A DNA stretch of 64,000 nucleotides from Adiantum capillus-veneris. Lineage: Eukaryota; Streptophyta; Polypodiopsida; Polypodiales; Pteridaceae. The position numbers and the translations under genes are program-made. The notes under the pieces are model-generated. The model saw nothing but the letters and a program-made list of their open reading frames with translations, did no database searches and was not told the origin of the DNA. The DNA lies in contig CM043950.1 in NCBI GenBank assembly GCA_014529385.2, positions 70,056,935 to 70,120,934 on the forward strand, in the 5' to 3' direction. This document shows positions 21,841 to 32,533 of this stretch, piece by piece. Each line of letters opens with the position of its first letter. Positions within the stretch are counted from its first letter, which is position 1.

Positions 21841-24105
21841 TCATGTGTATGAGAGTAAGCCCAAAGCTTTTCGGAAAGCTTCAAACTTTTCTCGTGATAA
21901 CGCCTTCGTAAATAGATCTGCAATGTTATCCTGTGTAGGACAATAAGTTAGTGTGATCTCCCCTGCATGTAGCCTTTCCCTGACATAGTGGTAGTGAACC
22001 TCTATGTGCTTTGTTCTTGCATGAAATACTGGATTCCTTGCAACTGCCATAGCACTCTGACTGTCAGTGAAAATGGTAGTGGGTGCCTGTTGACACTCAC
22101 AAAGATCTGCCAATAACCTGCGTATCCATACACAATCAACTGTTGCCGTGAAAGCTGCCATGTACTCAGCTTCACAAGTTGATGTAGCCATTGTGGGTTG
22201 CTTCTTGCTTAGCCAAGATATACATGCATTTCCCAAGAAAAAACAATTGCCACTTGTGGAATGTCGTGTGTCAAAATCACCAGCCCAATCTGAATCGCTG
22301 TAACCAAGAAGCTGCATAGAACTGTGCTTTCCATACATATCCCCCCTTGGAAAGAACATGGCAAGATTAGGGGTACCTGAAAGGTAACGAAGTATGCGCT
22401 TCACAGCCTGCCAATGATGCATACCTGGGCTGTGCATAAATCTGCTTGCTTGTGAAACCCCAAATTGAATGTCTGGACGAGTGTTGCCTGCCAAATATAT
22501 CAAGCAACCAACCGCTGCTGCATAAGTATGTACATCAAAAGGTTCTCCAGCATCGTGCATGCTCAACTTTGATCCAGTTTCTACGGGTGTAGAGATTGGT
22601 TTACAATTTTGCATACCAAACTTGTCCAAAATTTTATGCAAATATTTTGCCTGCAACATGTATATGCCATCCTCTGATTGCACAAACTGAATACCCAAGT
22701 AATAATGTAGCAAACCAAGATCAGACATCTCAAAGGTTTTTCTCAAAGCATCTTTAAACGCTTCAATTTCATCTGCAGTATTGCCTGTAAGAAGCATATC
22801 ATCCACATAAAGTGTTAGCATAATGAGAACTCCATCTCTCTTTTTGACATAGAAAGTACTTTCTGTTGGACTATTCTGAAATCCCTGGCCAATCAAATAA
22901 GTATGTATCTTCTCATACCATGCTCTTGGAGCCTGTTTGAGACCATACAAAGCTTTACGCAATCTACATACCTTTTGCTCTTGACCTTTTACAACAAAAC
23001 CACTTGGTTGACTTACATAAACTTCTTCCTGCAAATCACCATTCAAAAAAGCAGTTTTGATATCCAACTGATGCACTTTCCAACCATGATGAGCAGCAAT
23101 TGCAACTAGTGATCTAACTGTGGACGCACGAGAAGTAGGAGCAAAGGTTTCATCATAATCTATGCCTTTCTGTTGCGCATAGCCTTTTGCCACAAGCCTT
23201 GCTTTGTACCTGTCAACAGTACCATCTTGTTTCCTTTTTACCTTAAAAACCCACTTTGTACCAATAGGCTTTTTACCTGTAGGCAAGTCCACTAGATCCC
23301 ATGTATGATTCTTATGAATAGAATCAATTTCTTGCGGCATAGCATCTTTCCACTGAACACACTCTAAAGCTTGTTCAAATGAATCATGCTCATCTGCATC
23401 ACAAAGAGTGCTAAAGCAAGCCAAATCTACTTGGTCTCTGCCAAAAGTAGTACCAGCACGTGTTTTTCGTGGCAACGGTGCATCCAACTTGCTATCCTGC
23501 AAAGTTTTCTGAACCCATTTAGGCAAGGTTCTTTCTTCCCTGAGAACTTCTTGCTCTTCACGCACAATTTCCTCTACATCATGAGGTGTCACATGCTGAT
23601 CAAAAGATTGATCAAGATTATCAACCTGTTGTGATTCTTGATTCTCCACAAAAGAAGGAAGCAAACCTTCAAATACATCATGTGTCTGCATATGAGGTAC
23701 ATCAAAAGCAACCATAGGTTGAGCAGTAGTTTCTGCAAAAATTACATCACGACTTTCAAAAATCTTGTTTGTAGCAGGATTGTAAAGTCTATAACCTTTA
23801 CTTCCACTACTGTACCCCACAAATATACATTTGATTGCCTTATCATCAAGCTTCCCACGTAATTGCTGAGGGATGTGAGCATAAGCAAGACAACCAAAAA
23901 CACGAAGATAACCGACTGAAGGTTTTTTGTCATACCAAGCTTCATATGCAGTAATGGTCTTCAAGGCACGAGTAGGACACCTGTTCAAAACATGTGCTGC
24001 ACAAGCAACTGCCTCCATCCATAGCTTATGAGGCAAACTCTTAGCCTTGAGCATACATCTAGCCGTCTCCATTAAAGACCTGTTCTTCCTTTCTGCAACA
24101 CCATT
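21841..24105 (-). CDS. pol: E2 integrase C-terminus, RT and RNase H
   Basis: Second part of the copia polyprotein, in frame with the upstream ORF and separated from it by a single TAG (24106-24108). It starts with the integrase motif NGVAERKNRSL. It continues with the RT region (GTKWVFKVK, 'KARLVAKGYAQ', 'QLDIKTAFLNG', 'ALYGLKQAPRAWY', catalytic YVDD near 22800-22810). It ends with RNase H (YSDSDWAGD, TCEAEYMA, 'FTDSQSAM', 'HIEVHYHYVRE', 'DLFTKAL'). The RT and RNase H are complete. Translation would normally come from the gag-pol frame, so the premature stop should silence it unless read through. The ATG at 24070 is probably not a real start. Confidence 0.93.
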   Translation of the reverse strand, partial: NGVAERKNRSLMETARCMLKAKSLPHKLWMEAVACAAHVLNRCPTRALKTITAYEAWYDKKPSVGYLRVFGCLAYAHIPQQLRGKLDDKAIKCIFVGYSSGSKGYRLYNPATNKIFESRDVIFAETTAQPMVAFDVPHMQTHDVFEGLLPSFVENQESQQVDNLDQSFDQHVTPHDVEEIVREEQEVLREERTLPKWVQKTLQDSKLDAPLPRKTRAGTTFGRDQVDLACFSTLCDADEHDSFEQALECVQWKDAMPQEIDSIHKNHTWDLVDLPTGKKPIGTKWVFKVKRKQDGTVDRYKARLVAKGYAQQKGIDYDETFAPTSRASTVRSLVAIAAHHGWKVHQLDIKTAFLNGDLQEEVYVSQPSGFVVKGQEQKVCRLRKALYGLKQAPRAWYEKIHTYLIGQGFQNSPTESTFYVKKRDGVLIMLTLYVDDMLLTGNTADEIEAFKDALRKTFEMSDLGLLHYYLGIQFVQSEDGIYMLQAKYLHKILDKFGMQNCKPISTPVETGSKLSMHDAGEPFDVHTYAAAVGCLIYLAGNTRPDIQFGVSQASRFMHSPGMHHWQAVKRILRYLSGTPNLAMFFPRGDMYGKHSSMQLLGYSDSDWAGDFDTRHSTSGNCFFLGNACISWLSKKQPTMATSTCEAEYMAAFTATVDCVWIRRLLADLCECQQAPTTIFTDSQSAMAVARNPVFHARTKHIEVHYHYVRERLHAGEITLTYCPTQDNIADLFTKALSREKFEAFRKALGLLSYT

Positions 24106-26016
24106 CTATTGTGGTGTGTATGGCATAGTGCATTGGTGTTTAATGCCTTTCTTTCCCAAAAAAACCTTAAATGCACCTGACATGTATTCACCTCCTCGAT
24201 CGGTACGAAGAGTCTGTACTTTGCAACCTGTTTCATTTTCAACCATGGCGACATAATGTTGAAAAACTGCAAACACATCTGACTTTGCTTTGAGTGGATA
24301 CACCCAACAAAACCTGGAAAAGGCATCAATGAAGGTCACAAAATAAAGGCTGTTTCCTATAGATGGCGTCCTCATAGGACCACATACATCACTGTGTACA
24401 AGCTGCAACTTTCGTGTCGCTCTAACTGAACCATCCTGCGAAAATGCAAATCTGTGCATCTTTCCAAGAACGCAACCTTCACATACATGTCTTGGTGGCA
24501 TCTCCAATAAAGACAAATCATGCACCATATTATGACGTTGTAAAGTCATCAAACTGCCATAACCAACATGCCCAAATCTAGCATGCCACAACTCAGCATC
24601 CTGCATGGCCTGAGTCTTTGTTTCCTCAATACATACCTGAATCTGCTTTTCATAACGATCTAGCACAAATAGTCCATTTTCCAGCGTACCTATAGTGATA
24701 AGAGAATAACCATTCTCTCGATCTCGTACAACACATCTGTCATCCTCAAAAATGACCCGAAGACCATTTTTTGCAAGAGAGGATACAGACAACAAATTCT
24801 TCTTGATCCCTGGAACATATAAGACATCTGGCAAGCATAAATCTGAACCATCTGAAATGGTAATCAAAATCTTACCAACGCCTTTGATTGGATAAGAAGC
24901 ATTATTTGCACATGTCACTTTCTTTCCTGCTGGATCTGCATCCAATGAACAAAACAAATCCTTCCTTGAAGTAATATGCCTGGATGCACCACTATCAAAG
25001 TACCAAATCATTTGTGTCTTGTCAACACTGTAAGCAAAAAAATCTGAACATACTACAAAAGCATAAGAATCCTGCACAAAGTTTGCAGACTCTTCTTTAG
25101 CTGTAGAAGAATCACCAGAAGCTGAAACAACCAAACTTGACTCTTTCTTCTTTTCTTTAGCAATTCGCTTTTTACACTCACTAATGTAGTGACCAGGTTT
25201 CTTGCAGTAGTGACATTTACCTTTCTTCTTGGACTTGTCGGAATCACCTTTAGACTTCTCTGAAGATTGTCCTGCACTAGACTTGGAGTGATGAGCACTC
25301 TCTTTACCCCTGTTTTTGTTCTGTACAACAAGAGCATGATCCATACCATCCACCTGTAAAGACTTGTTCTTACGTGATTGATCCTCCTGCAATAGCAAAG
25401 CCACTAACTCTTCAAAATGAAGAGGGTCAGGATTAGCTCGCAAAGATAGAGTCAAAGAAGTCTGAAAAGTCAAATAAGATGGTGGTAGTGAATTGAGTGT
25501 TTTGGAAACCAAGTCCTTCTCTGGAATCACTTCATCAATGCTAAGCAATTGCTCTTTAAGATCCCTGATTTTTGTAAGATGCTCAACAATATCGTCACCT
25601 TCGTCCATCTGTATTTTGTCAAGTTGTTTCTTCAAAAACTCTATTCTGGCAGCGTTTCTTCCTCCAAACATAGCTTGCAGAGTGTTCCAAGCATCCTCAG
25701 AAGTTCTGCAAGATCTGATATGTGGTGTGATTGTCCTCTTTATGGTTAAGGCAATTACAGCCATAGCCTGTGCATCTTTAGTATCCCATCTCTTTTGCTC
25801 TGGAGTGACTTGTGAGGGTGTTGGTGCTGCACCACGACCAGGCGTGGCAGGTGCAATGCTACCTAGACGAACTTCATCTCCAGATACATAATCCCACAAT
25901 CCTTTACCAACCAAAACATTTTTGGCCATAAAAGACCGAAGAGAATAGTTGGTACCATCCAATTTGTCTTCGGATGTAAACGCACCAAAAATCTCTTTCT
26001 CCGTAGATTGAGCCAT
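24106..26016 (-). CDS. gag-pol: E2 Gag-protease-integrase (truncated by TAG)
   Basis: Starts at the internal ATG 26016 (MAQSTEKEIFG). The frame is open 15 nt further up. Gag has the UBN2/copia pattern, with the knuckle CHYCKKPGHYISEC near 25170-25216. Protease has DSGA near 24995 (YFDSGASRHITS). Integrase has the HHCC finger (LWHARFGHVGYG ... CEGCVLGKMHR) and core Asp residues in HSDVCGP and RTDRGGEY. The frame ends just before the conserved catalytic-Glu region, where a Gln codon has become TAG. This is the only obvious inactivating change in the element. Confidence 0.93.
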   Translation of the reverse strand: MAQSTEKEIFGAFTSEDKLDGTNYSLRSFMAKNVLVGKGLWDYVSGDEVRLGSIAPATPGRGAAPTPSQVTPEQKRWDTKDAQAMAVIALTIKRTITPHIRSCRTSEDAWNTLQAMFGGRNAARIEFLKKQLDKIQMDEGDDIVEHLTKIRDLKEQLLSIDEVIPEKDLVSKTLNSLPPSYLTFQTSLTLSLRANPDPLHFEELVALLLQEDQSRKNKSLQVDGMDHALVVQNKNRGKESAHHSKSSAGQSSEKSKGDSDKSKKKGKCHYCKKPGHYISECKKRIAKEKKKESSLVVSASGDSSTAKEESANFVQDSYAFVVCSDFFAYSVDKTQMIWYFDSGASRHITSRKDLFCSLDADPAGKKVTCANNASYPIKGVGKILITISDGSDLCLPDVLYVPGIKKNLLSVSSLAKNGLRVIFEDDRCVVRDRENGYSLITIGTLENGLFVLDRYEKQIQVCIEETKTQAMQDAELWHARFGHVGYGSLMTLQRHNMVHDLSLLEMPPRHVCEGCVLGKMHRFAFSQDGSVRATRKLQLVHSDVCGPMRTPSIGNSLYFVTFIDAFSRFCWVYPLKAKSDVFAVFQHYVAMVENETGCKVQTLRTDRGGEYMSGAFKVFLGKKGIKHQCTMPYTPQ

Positions 26017-26402
26017 ACTGTAGATGCACACAAGAGAGCAAAAGAACCTCCAAGAGATTCACAAATCTCCTCTCCAATCCAAGCAAAACTCTACACAAAA
26101 TCTCAGCACAAAGCTAAGACAAGCTGCTTTCCAAAAGAACTGTTTACCTGAAGAAAATCTGTCAAAAAGCACACCCTCTTGATCTAAACGCCTCCGAAAA
26201 GTAACTTCTGCTACGCTGCTCAGAACAAAATTCTGAGGGCTAGAACGGCTTCGAAAGGGGGGTAAAACTTCAGGTCACCTACTCAGAATACTCCCGGAAC
26301 GTCGAGGATGCTCCCACGAACAAATTTTCCGAAAACTGCCTGAAAACTGCGATTGCGCGCGCGGACGCGAAAACGCAAGTAGAGGCTCTGGAAATCACCT
26401 CG

Positions 26403-26414
26403 CTCTGATACCAA
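26403..26414 (-). other. E2 primer binding site (initiator tRNA-Met type)
   Basis: On the minus strand TGGTATCAGAGC lies two bases inside the 5' LTR. This is the usual plant copia primer site. Confidence 0.92.
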
Positions 26415-26415
26415 T

Positions 26416-26692
26416 TGTTGAAGATGATGAAACAGGAAACAGAAGGAAGACAGCAACTCAGAGTAGGAAGAAGATGGAGAAGGAGAAGACACAGAGCTTG
26501 TGTATGAGATCTCTGTAGTCTCTCTCTCTGTATTGGAATAATAATGTATACAAACTCAGAGCAACAAAGCTTATATGAAACCCTAAGAGATAAGGTGTCC
26601 TTTCACACCGGATGTCCAGGGGGAAAAACCCAGTGGGAGAAAAGTGCCCCTGGTGAAGCGCGTATACATACTAACACTACTACATGTCTACA
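26416..26692 (-). repeat. E2 5' LTR
   Basis: Starts TGTTGAAGATGATG (plus-strand view) and ends GTCTACA. It is followed by CTTTT, the target duplication. Confidence 0.95.
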
Positions 26693-26700
26693 CTTTTCAG

Positions 26701-27177
26701 GACTGCTTACCCTATAGAATGACAGCTCGCATGAGCACTAATCACAACCGTGAGAATCATGCAAAGATTCTCGAACAGATTAAGCTTTACCTTAAGGACC
26801 GTAAACCAAAGAATGCCTTGGCGGTTAGAACTAGACCTTTCCTCTCTAGGGAGGCCAAAGATTGTATTACCTACTATGGCAAATATAAGTGAACCTCACC
26901 TCACTGTTTTTGCGGACTCTTGCTCTCTCACAAGGATTGGAGCTGATCTCGGAGCCCCTCTTAGTGGCCACTTCTCTTGTTCTCAGATGTATTAGCAGCT
27001 TGGATGCTTTGCAACTAATTTATGATTCGGCACTTACCTCTGACAAAAAATTATCTGTCTTACATATGATGTCTTTTAATGATTGGGTTAAGATTTTAGC
27101 AACTTTGGACAAAGACTCCATGGAAGGAGTAAATTTAATTTCCCAATACATTGCCCAGCTTCCTCTATTATCCTCAC
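26701..27177 (+). pseudogene. Unrecognised host exon ('LALSQG' family), frameshifted and truncated
   Basis: Begins right after CTTTTCAG, an apparent 3' splice site. The first frame (GACTGC, then MTARMSTNHNRENHAKILEQ and on to CITYYGKYK) ends at TGA 26890. The next frame reads NLTSLFLRTLALSQGLELIS, then a helical segment, to IAQLPLLSSL. The second part resembles 12001-12435 (LALSQG-x-EL, 'S-x-EGV'). It is cut at 27178 by the LTR of E3. Composition and regular charge patterns suggest real coding ancestry. The function is unknown. Confidence 0.45.
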
Positions 27178-27783
27178 TGTGCGCGTATGTCGTATGTGTC
27201 AATGCAAGGAACTTGCCGATACACCGTGTGCGAGCCACAAATGGCTCCAAGCACACAACAAGCCTAAACTAGTAAGCTCAAAGAAGGCGATGGTGTGTCA
27301 CTCACCGCTCTACGCTTGCTTTGTGGAGGATTCCTCGCCGTGAAGAAGAAGGAGACGCCGCTACGCCGCGCTGAACCGCTTCACCGCCGTCGTGCCTTCG
27401 TAATGCTCGATCGCCCACACACTCCCTCTCTCTCCCTCTCTCACTCTCTCTCTCTCTCTCACACACAAAGAGATGAAGAAGAAGAAGAAGGAGATGGAGC
27501 AAGAGCACTCTTCAATTGCACAAATAAGAGAATGAGTGAATTTTAGGTTTAGTTGACTTTTATATGAGCTCGCCCCATTCACACTTGGGCGCCCATGCTT
27601 AGCCAACTAATCCCTTGAATGTTCCAGTTAGAGTGCGCCTCTCATCGGCGATCACTCTTACCCTTTTCCTATTGGACCGACAAGCTTGGTACCTGACTCT
27701 ACCAAATAAATAATACAATGTCTGCCGTAGGTTACAATGTCCGTCGTAGGTGATAGGGTGTCCGTGAGCCGTGAGGGTTAACA
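27178..27783 (-). repeat. E3 3' LTR (family B)
   Basis: 606 bp, homologous to 37841-38530, 50834-51468 and 55921-56553. On the minus strand it begins TGTTAACCCTCACGG, and the polypurine tract AGGAAGGGGGGCA lies just outside. It contains a short GA/TC array at 27420-27467, where the other copies have long compound arrays. Confidence 0.9.
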
Positions 27784-29426
27784 TGCCCCCCTTCCTGATG
27801 TAGATTCCGTCCTCGGAAGCTATTGAGTTGAAGCTCGTTCGTCGAGGTGGAAGAGCATTTGAGATGAATGTCCTTAGCCTTCTTCAGTCACTGCAAAATC
27901 AAACAACATTGGCACAGTAATTGCATTCTCATAAGCGATTAAAAAGTATATGCAGTTTTAGGCAGACAAATTGATTGGTAATGAATTTTAAACAATTTGT
28001 CAGCAATAAACATTAAATTGCAATATAATCAAATGCATAAACAGATGTAAAGGTAAAACATTAAACAAGTCTGGGGTCGCTAATTTAACGGTCGAAAGGC
28101 ACTAGAGATCGACTATTAATACCATGGGTAAGCTTCTTAATTTTCTCTGGTCAATTAAGTTGTTTAATCGCGAGAGCCAAGTATTTCATGTTCGAGGGCT
28201 GACTAGAGGCTATACCTAGAAGACCTTGTAGTTAAGCTACGATAAAAGGAATTTCTCATGAAATCATTGCCTGACTGATTACCTTTTCTTTGTCCCCCCA
28301 AAGTCTTTTCACAGTGATTCAATTTTGATGTGTGTGCTTATTTTGTATGCCTTGGGTTTTTTGCTTTTCAAGGAAAAGCGCCCACACTGGGAACCTCTAG
28401 GGCTCTAGTACCATAGGCGATACATGTGAGTGAAGTACCCAATCAAGCTGAGATTTCTCTTCCAGCTTAAGATTTTACAATGTGGCACTTTGATTTTTTG
28501 TTTGTTCATTTTCAGCATTTTAATTTTGTAACTTTGGGGGGTCATATAACACTGATACACCTCCCCAGGCTCATCACACAAGTAAACTCCCTTTATAATA
28601 CTTAAGCTAAAGGTCAATAGGGTCAAGCCCACTAGAAAGCCCTACTACATTTCACACAATGCTGCCTAAATCGGATTAAGAACCTAAGTAACCATTGATT
28701 AGTAGGAAGGCATTCCCCATGGTATTAAGAGAAGATCTCTAACACCTAACTTGGTCAAACTAGCTTAGTCGAACTTGCTTGATTTTTAAACCTAGACAAG
28801 TGATTATGAAGAAAAATTACATTGAATTTAATGATTGGTACTAAGCAAATGCGCTGAATATTATGCTACCAATCACAATCAAAGCAGACAAACATGGATG
28901 CAAAAAGATAAGGGGCAATGCTAATGGACAAGAAACACCTGTTTGTGTCGATGGTCGCGCTTGATTTGAAGAGTGAGTCGAGATAAAGATTTTATGAAGG
29001 TCCAAATCCTAGCAACAGCAACACGATCCTGCACACACTAGGAAACACAAGGAATACCTCTAGGAGGCACATCAGTGGGAAAAAAGAACTTTGCTAATCA
29101 CTCAACTCTAAAACAGAAACACTCCTATTGTATTAATCCTACCTACCCTCCATCACTCGAGTGACGAGGATCAAAGTGTTTGATGACATAGGTTTTTGTT
29201 TCAGTGTACCGAATGTGAATGTGTAGGTCTAGGTCAATGTTTTGACTTTTATTGTGCATATTCGTTTCCTAATTGCTCTTGCTCTTTATTTTTATTTTTT
29301 TTTGTGAGTATAAGTCTTTATATATACATTCTCTAAGATTGGTGATTGAGAGGTCAGGGAAACAAGGTTGAGACGGAGTGAGTGAATGATGATTGTCAGC
29401 AAACATTCCCCCCTTCCTTGGGTAGA
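27784..29426 (-). other. E3 3' untranslated region
   Basis: Collinear with 49409-50820 (E6) and 56567-57900 (E7), except for a replaced segment at about 29080-29260. It contains a conserved AAGCGCCCACACTGGGAACC segment and no ORF that is kept among the copies. Confidence 0.7.
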
Positions 29427-30059
29427 TCATATCGTTTGAAATGTGCTCGTCACCCTTTGAAACCAATTGTTCCAGTCGATAATAGGTGAGGATTTTTGCC
29501 AGTAGTTTTCTATTACCTTAGGTGCCTCGTCGAGTTGCAAGGGTGGTAAGGTACTCTCCCAAGATCGAACTTGAAGTGGTTCATCAGGTGATTCTTGAAC
29601 ACTGGGAAGTGTGGATTCCTTTGTAGCTTTATGTAGGTCCACTATTGTAGGTGGAGGCTGTGGAGAAGCTTTTACCTCTATGGATGCATTATATGAGGAG
29701 CTAGAAGCTTCATGGGACTCCCCCCTTCCTGAGCTAGGTGGAACAAATCGTTCTTTCTTTGGTACCCAAACTAGCTCTGGAGTGGGTGTGTAGCATTCTG
29801 TGATGTTTTTCTTTCCACGATCATTGACTTGTTTTGGAGCTACGGGATTGGGCTCACATGTGTCAGGTGACAAGTAAGAACACAATCTACATTTTGGCAC
29901 CCAGATTTGATCATTTCCTTTATAGTAGCCTTGGGCTTCCAATAGTCGTTTAGGAATCCAACGCCATGTTTTCTTACTTTTCTTGGAGCGAGTGGTACGT
30001 TTCCTACAAGGCTTTTGTTTTTTAGCATCCGCCATGGTCGCTAAAGAAGCTTTAGGGAC
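29427..30059 (-). pseudogene. E3 W-V-P-K accessory region
   Basis: About 202 codons open from ATG 30035. It includes W-I-P-K at TWRWIPKRLLEAQGYY, W-V-P-K at IWVPKCRLC (with CX2C) and W-V-P-K at ELVWVPKKERFVPPSSG, then Ser/Pro-rich sequence and a Trp-rich end (ENYWQKSSPIIDWNNWFQ). The same region occurs at 48118-48780 and 58595-59265. In E3 it is fused in frame to PR1, with only a TGA between them (30060-30062, a Trp codon in the other copies). The function is unknown. Confidence 0.6.
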
Positions 30060-30730
30060 TCATTTGTATGTTTTGTTTGCTATATTAGGATGAGTCTTGC
30101 CAGAAGCTATATGCATTGCTTGTAGCATATTTAAAGGTACATGCATTTCATCCTCCTCAGGTGTTACCCAGGTCGTCCCCCTGTTTCCCCAAGTGTCTAT
30201 GGTTGTTGCTAGGTGGACCCAATCTACATTGTCCGACTCAGTCATCCCAGGTAGTACATCCATATAAGGAGAGTCTTCCCCAACATCAGTGTCTGCTTTA
30301 CACGTGTAACAATACTGCAATGGGGCCAAGTGAACTATGGTGTCAGATCTATGATCAATCATAAACCTGTTTCCTAGAGGATGTGCTCGACCCGTCACAA
30401 GATCCACTCGAATGACAGAATCTTGGAATTGCAAGTAGACATGGTTTTTAGACCAGTCATGCACCATTTTTGCTTCCCTCATGAAAGGACGTCCTAAGAT
30501 CATCTCAGATGCCATAGTGTGCTTGGAGAAATCCATAACAATGAAGGTAACCCTTATTTTATGTCCAAACACCTTGATCTTGAGATCTTCTAGCATCCCA
30601 ATAGGTTTAACAATAGACCCATTGGTCATCTTCACTATTATGGTTGTGGTCGCAAGGTGAGGTCTTCCCATAGTTTCCCATCAAATTTTAGTCACAATGC
30701 TAACCCCAGCGCCACCATCAAGGATTCCCT
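30060..30730 (-). pseudogene. E3 first protease region (PR1)
   Basis: Retropepsin-like domain with LDGGAG just upstream of the open frame (near 30705-30722), then MGRPHLATTTIIVKM, 'MILGRPFMREAKMVHDW' and 'YMDVLPGMTESDNVDWVHL'. A stop interrupts the sequence just after the catalytic DGG motif. The 3' end is joined to the W-V-P-K region by an internal deletion. Confidence 0.7.
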
Positions 30731-31087
30731 TCACAGTTAATCCCTTAATAGTGATTGGTATGGTCGCATTGGATGCATCACCCTCATTATTGTCCCAACT
30801 TGTTAACAGGTATTTCTATAACAAGGTTCTCATCTAGGTTCGGTTGTGGATCTATGTATTCCTCCTCTATTGGCATCTCCCCAGCTCCATCCATCTGCGC
30901 AAATTGTGGTAGCCCAAACTTTAGTTCTCCATTGAGGAAGGCTCGAAGAGCTGAGACTAGCTCGGGATCTTTATATAGTTTGGACATGATGGTGGTTCTA
31001 ACTTCTGAAGACATGAAATCCATCAATTTGGCAATGTTTAACGGCACCTTTTGGTCTTGAGTCCCTTGACATGGGGAAGATGGGATT
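30731..31087 (-). pseudogene. E3 remnant of the region upstream of PR1
   Basis: Collinear with E6 42990-43320 (IAKLMDFMSSEVRTTIMS, 'ELKFGLPQFAQMDGAGEMP'). It ends at about 31087, where copia sequence begins on the other strand. Confidence 0.7.
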
Positions 31088-31089
31088 AT

Positions 31090-32200
31090 GTATGCAGACT
31101 TCTCAAAGCTTTGTATGGTTTGAAGCAGGGCTCTAGAGCATGGTATGACATGATTGCCAAGTATCTTGTCAGTATTGGGTTTAGGAGAGCTCATGCTGAT
31201 CATTCACTCTATGTACGTGAGAGTGATGTGGGGATTGTGGTCATTACCATATATGTAGATGACCTTATTATTGTGGGTGACAATGCTATGGAGATTGACC
31301 ATGTGAAGGGTCTTCTCAAACAGGAGTTTGAAATGAAATATTTGGGCGAGTTGCGCTACTTTCTTGGCATTGAGGTGATCAGGACTTCAGAGGGTGTATG
31401 GCTGTCACAGAGACAGTATGCTTTGGACATGTTGTCAAAGTATGGTATGGCTGATTGTAAGCCAATTTCTATTCCCTTGGATGTGAATGCAAAGCTGAGT
31501 GCAGAGAAGGGTGATGTTGTTGAGGATGTCAATATGTACAGGAAGATTGTGGGTAGTCTAATCTACTTGACTATCACGAGGCCAGACTTGAGCTACACAG
31601 TAGGCTTGGAGAGTCAGTTCATGCAGCTTCCGAGGAAGCCACATTTGGATGGAGTACGACGCACACTTCGGTATGTGCAAGGGACTCTTGACTACGCATT
31701 GCTCTATGCAGCAGATGCGCCATTAGCATTGTATGGGTATACAGATGCAGATTGGGCAGGTAGCATTGTTGATAGGAGATCTACGAGTGGCTTCATGTTC
31801 TCTTTTGGGAGTGCTGCTGTTACTTGGAGCAGCAAAAAAAGCAGCCTACGGTTGCTTTATCAAGCACAGAGGCCGAGTACAGAGGTGCAGCGGTTGCGGC
31901 ATGCGAGGTAGCTTGGCTACGCACATTACTTGAGGACTTGGGAGTGCATGTGGACCAGCAAATTGTCATCCATTGTGACAACCTCAGCAGCATGCAGTTG
32001 GCTCGGAACCTAGTGTTCCATGCCAGGACCAAGCACATAGAGGTCCATTACCACTATGTTTGAGAGCGAGTGTTGGCGGGCGACATCGACTTGGTCTACA
32101 TCAGCACAGAGGAGCAGATAGCGGATATCTTTACCAAGGCCCTCGGAGCTGAGAAGCTTCGACGTTTCCGGACTATGCTTGGACTCTGCGACATGCAGAG
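31090..32200 (+). pseudogene. pol: E4 copia RT/RNase H fragment
   Basis: Reads WDYVCRLLKALYGLKQGSR, then catalytic YVDD near 31255, and RNase H motifs (YTDADWAGS, 'STEAEYRGA', 'HCDNLSSMQ', 'HIEVHYHYV', 'DIFTKALG'). An A-run frameshift near 31835-31842 moves the RNase H into another frame, and a TGA at 32061-32063 replaces the usual Arg of HYVRERV. Non-functional. Confidence 0.9.
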
Positions 32201-32212
32201 CTCGAGGGGGAG

Positions 32213-32533
32213 TGTTGAGATGTCGAGCTCTACATCTTGAGCTAGCATCCACTACGGGTCTTGGCCGCTTACGGTATTTACTCACTGGCGCGTTAGGTGA
32301 TCGACACGGAGGATCTCTGCCAGTGATTCTACAGCTGGACTACACTTATAGTGCCAGCCTAGTACGCTTCTAGTGAGTTCACAGTTAGTGACCGCATGTA
32401 CATATGTGCTACTTTTCAGTTTTAGCACTTAGTCATTTTGTACTCTCTTTTCTTAGAGAAGAAGAAGAAGCTTTCCATCTCTGTGTGGTGTGTGCTTGTC
32501 TTGTGTAGCTCTCTTGCATCCTCTTTCTTTACA
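32213..32533 (+). repeat. E4 3' LTR
   Basis: Starts TGTTGAGATGTCGAGC directly after the polypurine tract and ends TTTCTTTACA. The end is set by where host homology resumes. No partner LTR lies in the window. Confidence 0.7.

Larger units (their letters stand above)
21517..26692 (-). mobile_element. E2: nearly intact Ty1/copia LTR retrotransposon
   Basis: 277-bp LTRs at 21517-21793 (3') and 26416-26692 (5') begin TGTTGAAGATG and end TCTACA on the plus strand. The flanks carry the TSD CTTTT (21512-21516 and 26693-26697). Inside the 5' LTR on the minus strand lies a perfect initiator-Met type primer site. The domain order GAG-PR-IN-RT-RNaseH defines copia. By eye the LTRs differ at four bases in 277. 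Coding is open except for one TAG in the integrase. Confidence 0.96.
27178..31087 (-). mobile_element. E3: deleted and truncated family B gypsy element
   Basis: One LTR (27178-27783), the 3' UTR, part of the W-V-P-K accessory region and the PR1 region are present on the minus strand. Compared with E6, about 4 kb containing RT, RNase H, integrase and the second protease are missing between PR1 and the W-V-P-K region. The small acidic ORF is also missing: 29080-29260 is unrelated sequence. The other end breaks off at about 31087 against copia sequence. Non-functional. Confidence 0.88.
31087..32533 (+). mobile_element. E4: 5'-truncated copia element
   Basis: Contains the end of RT, RNase H, a polypurine tract (GCTCGAGGGGGAG, about 32200-32212) and one LTR (32213-32533, TGTTGAGATG...TTTACA). 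The 5' LTR, gag, PR, IN and most of RT are absent. The right flank ('ggatggaacactcactgatg') matches host module sequence at about 21051. Confidence 0.9.
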
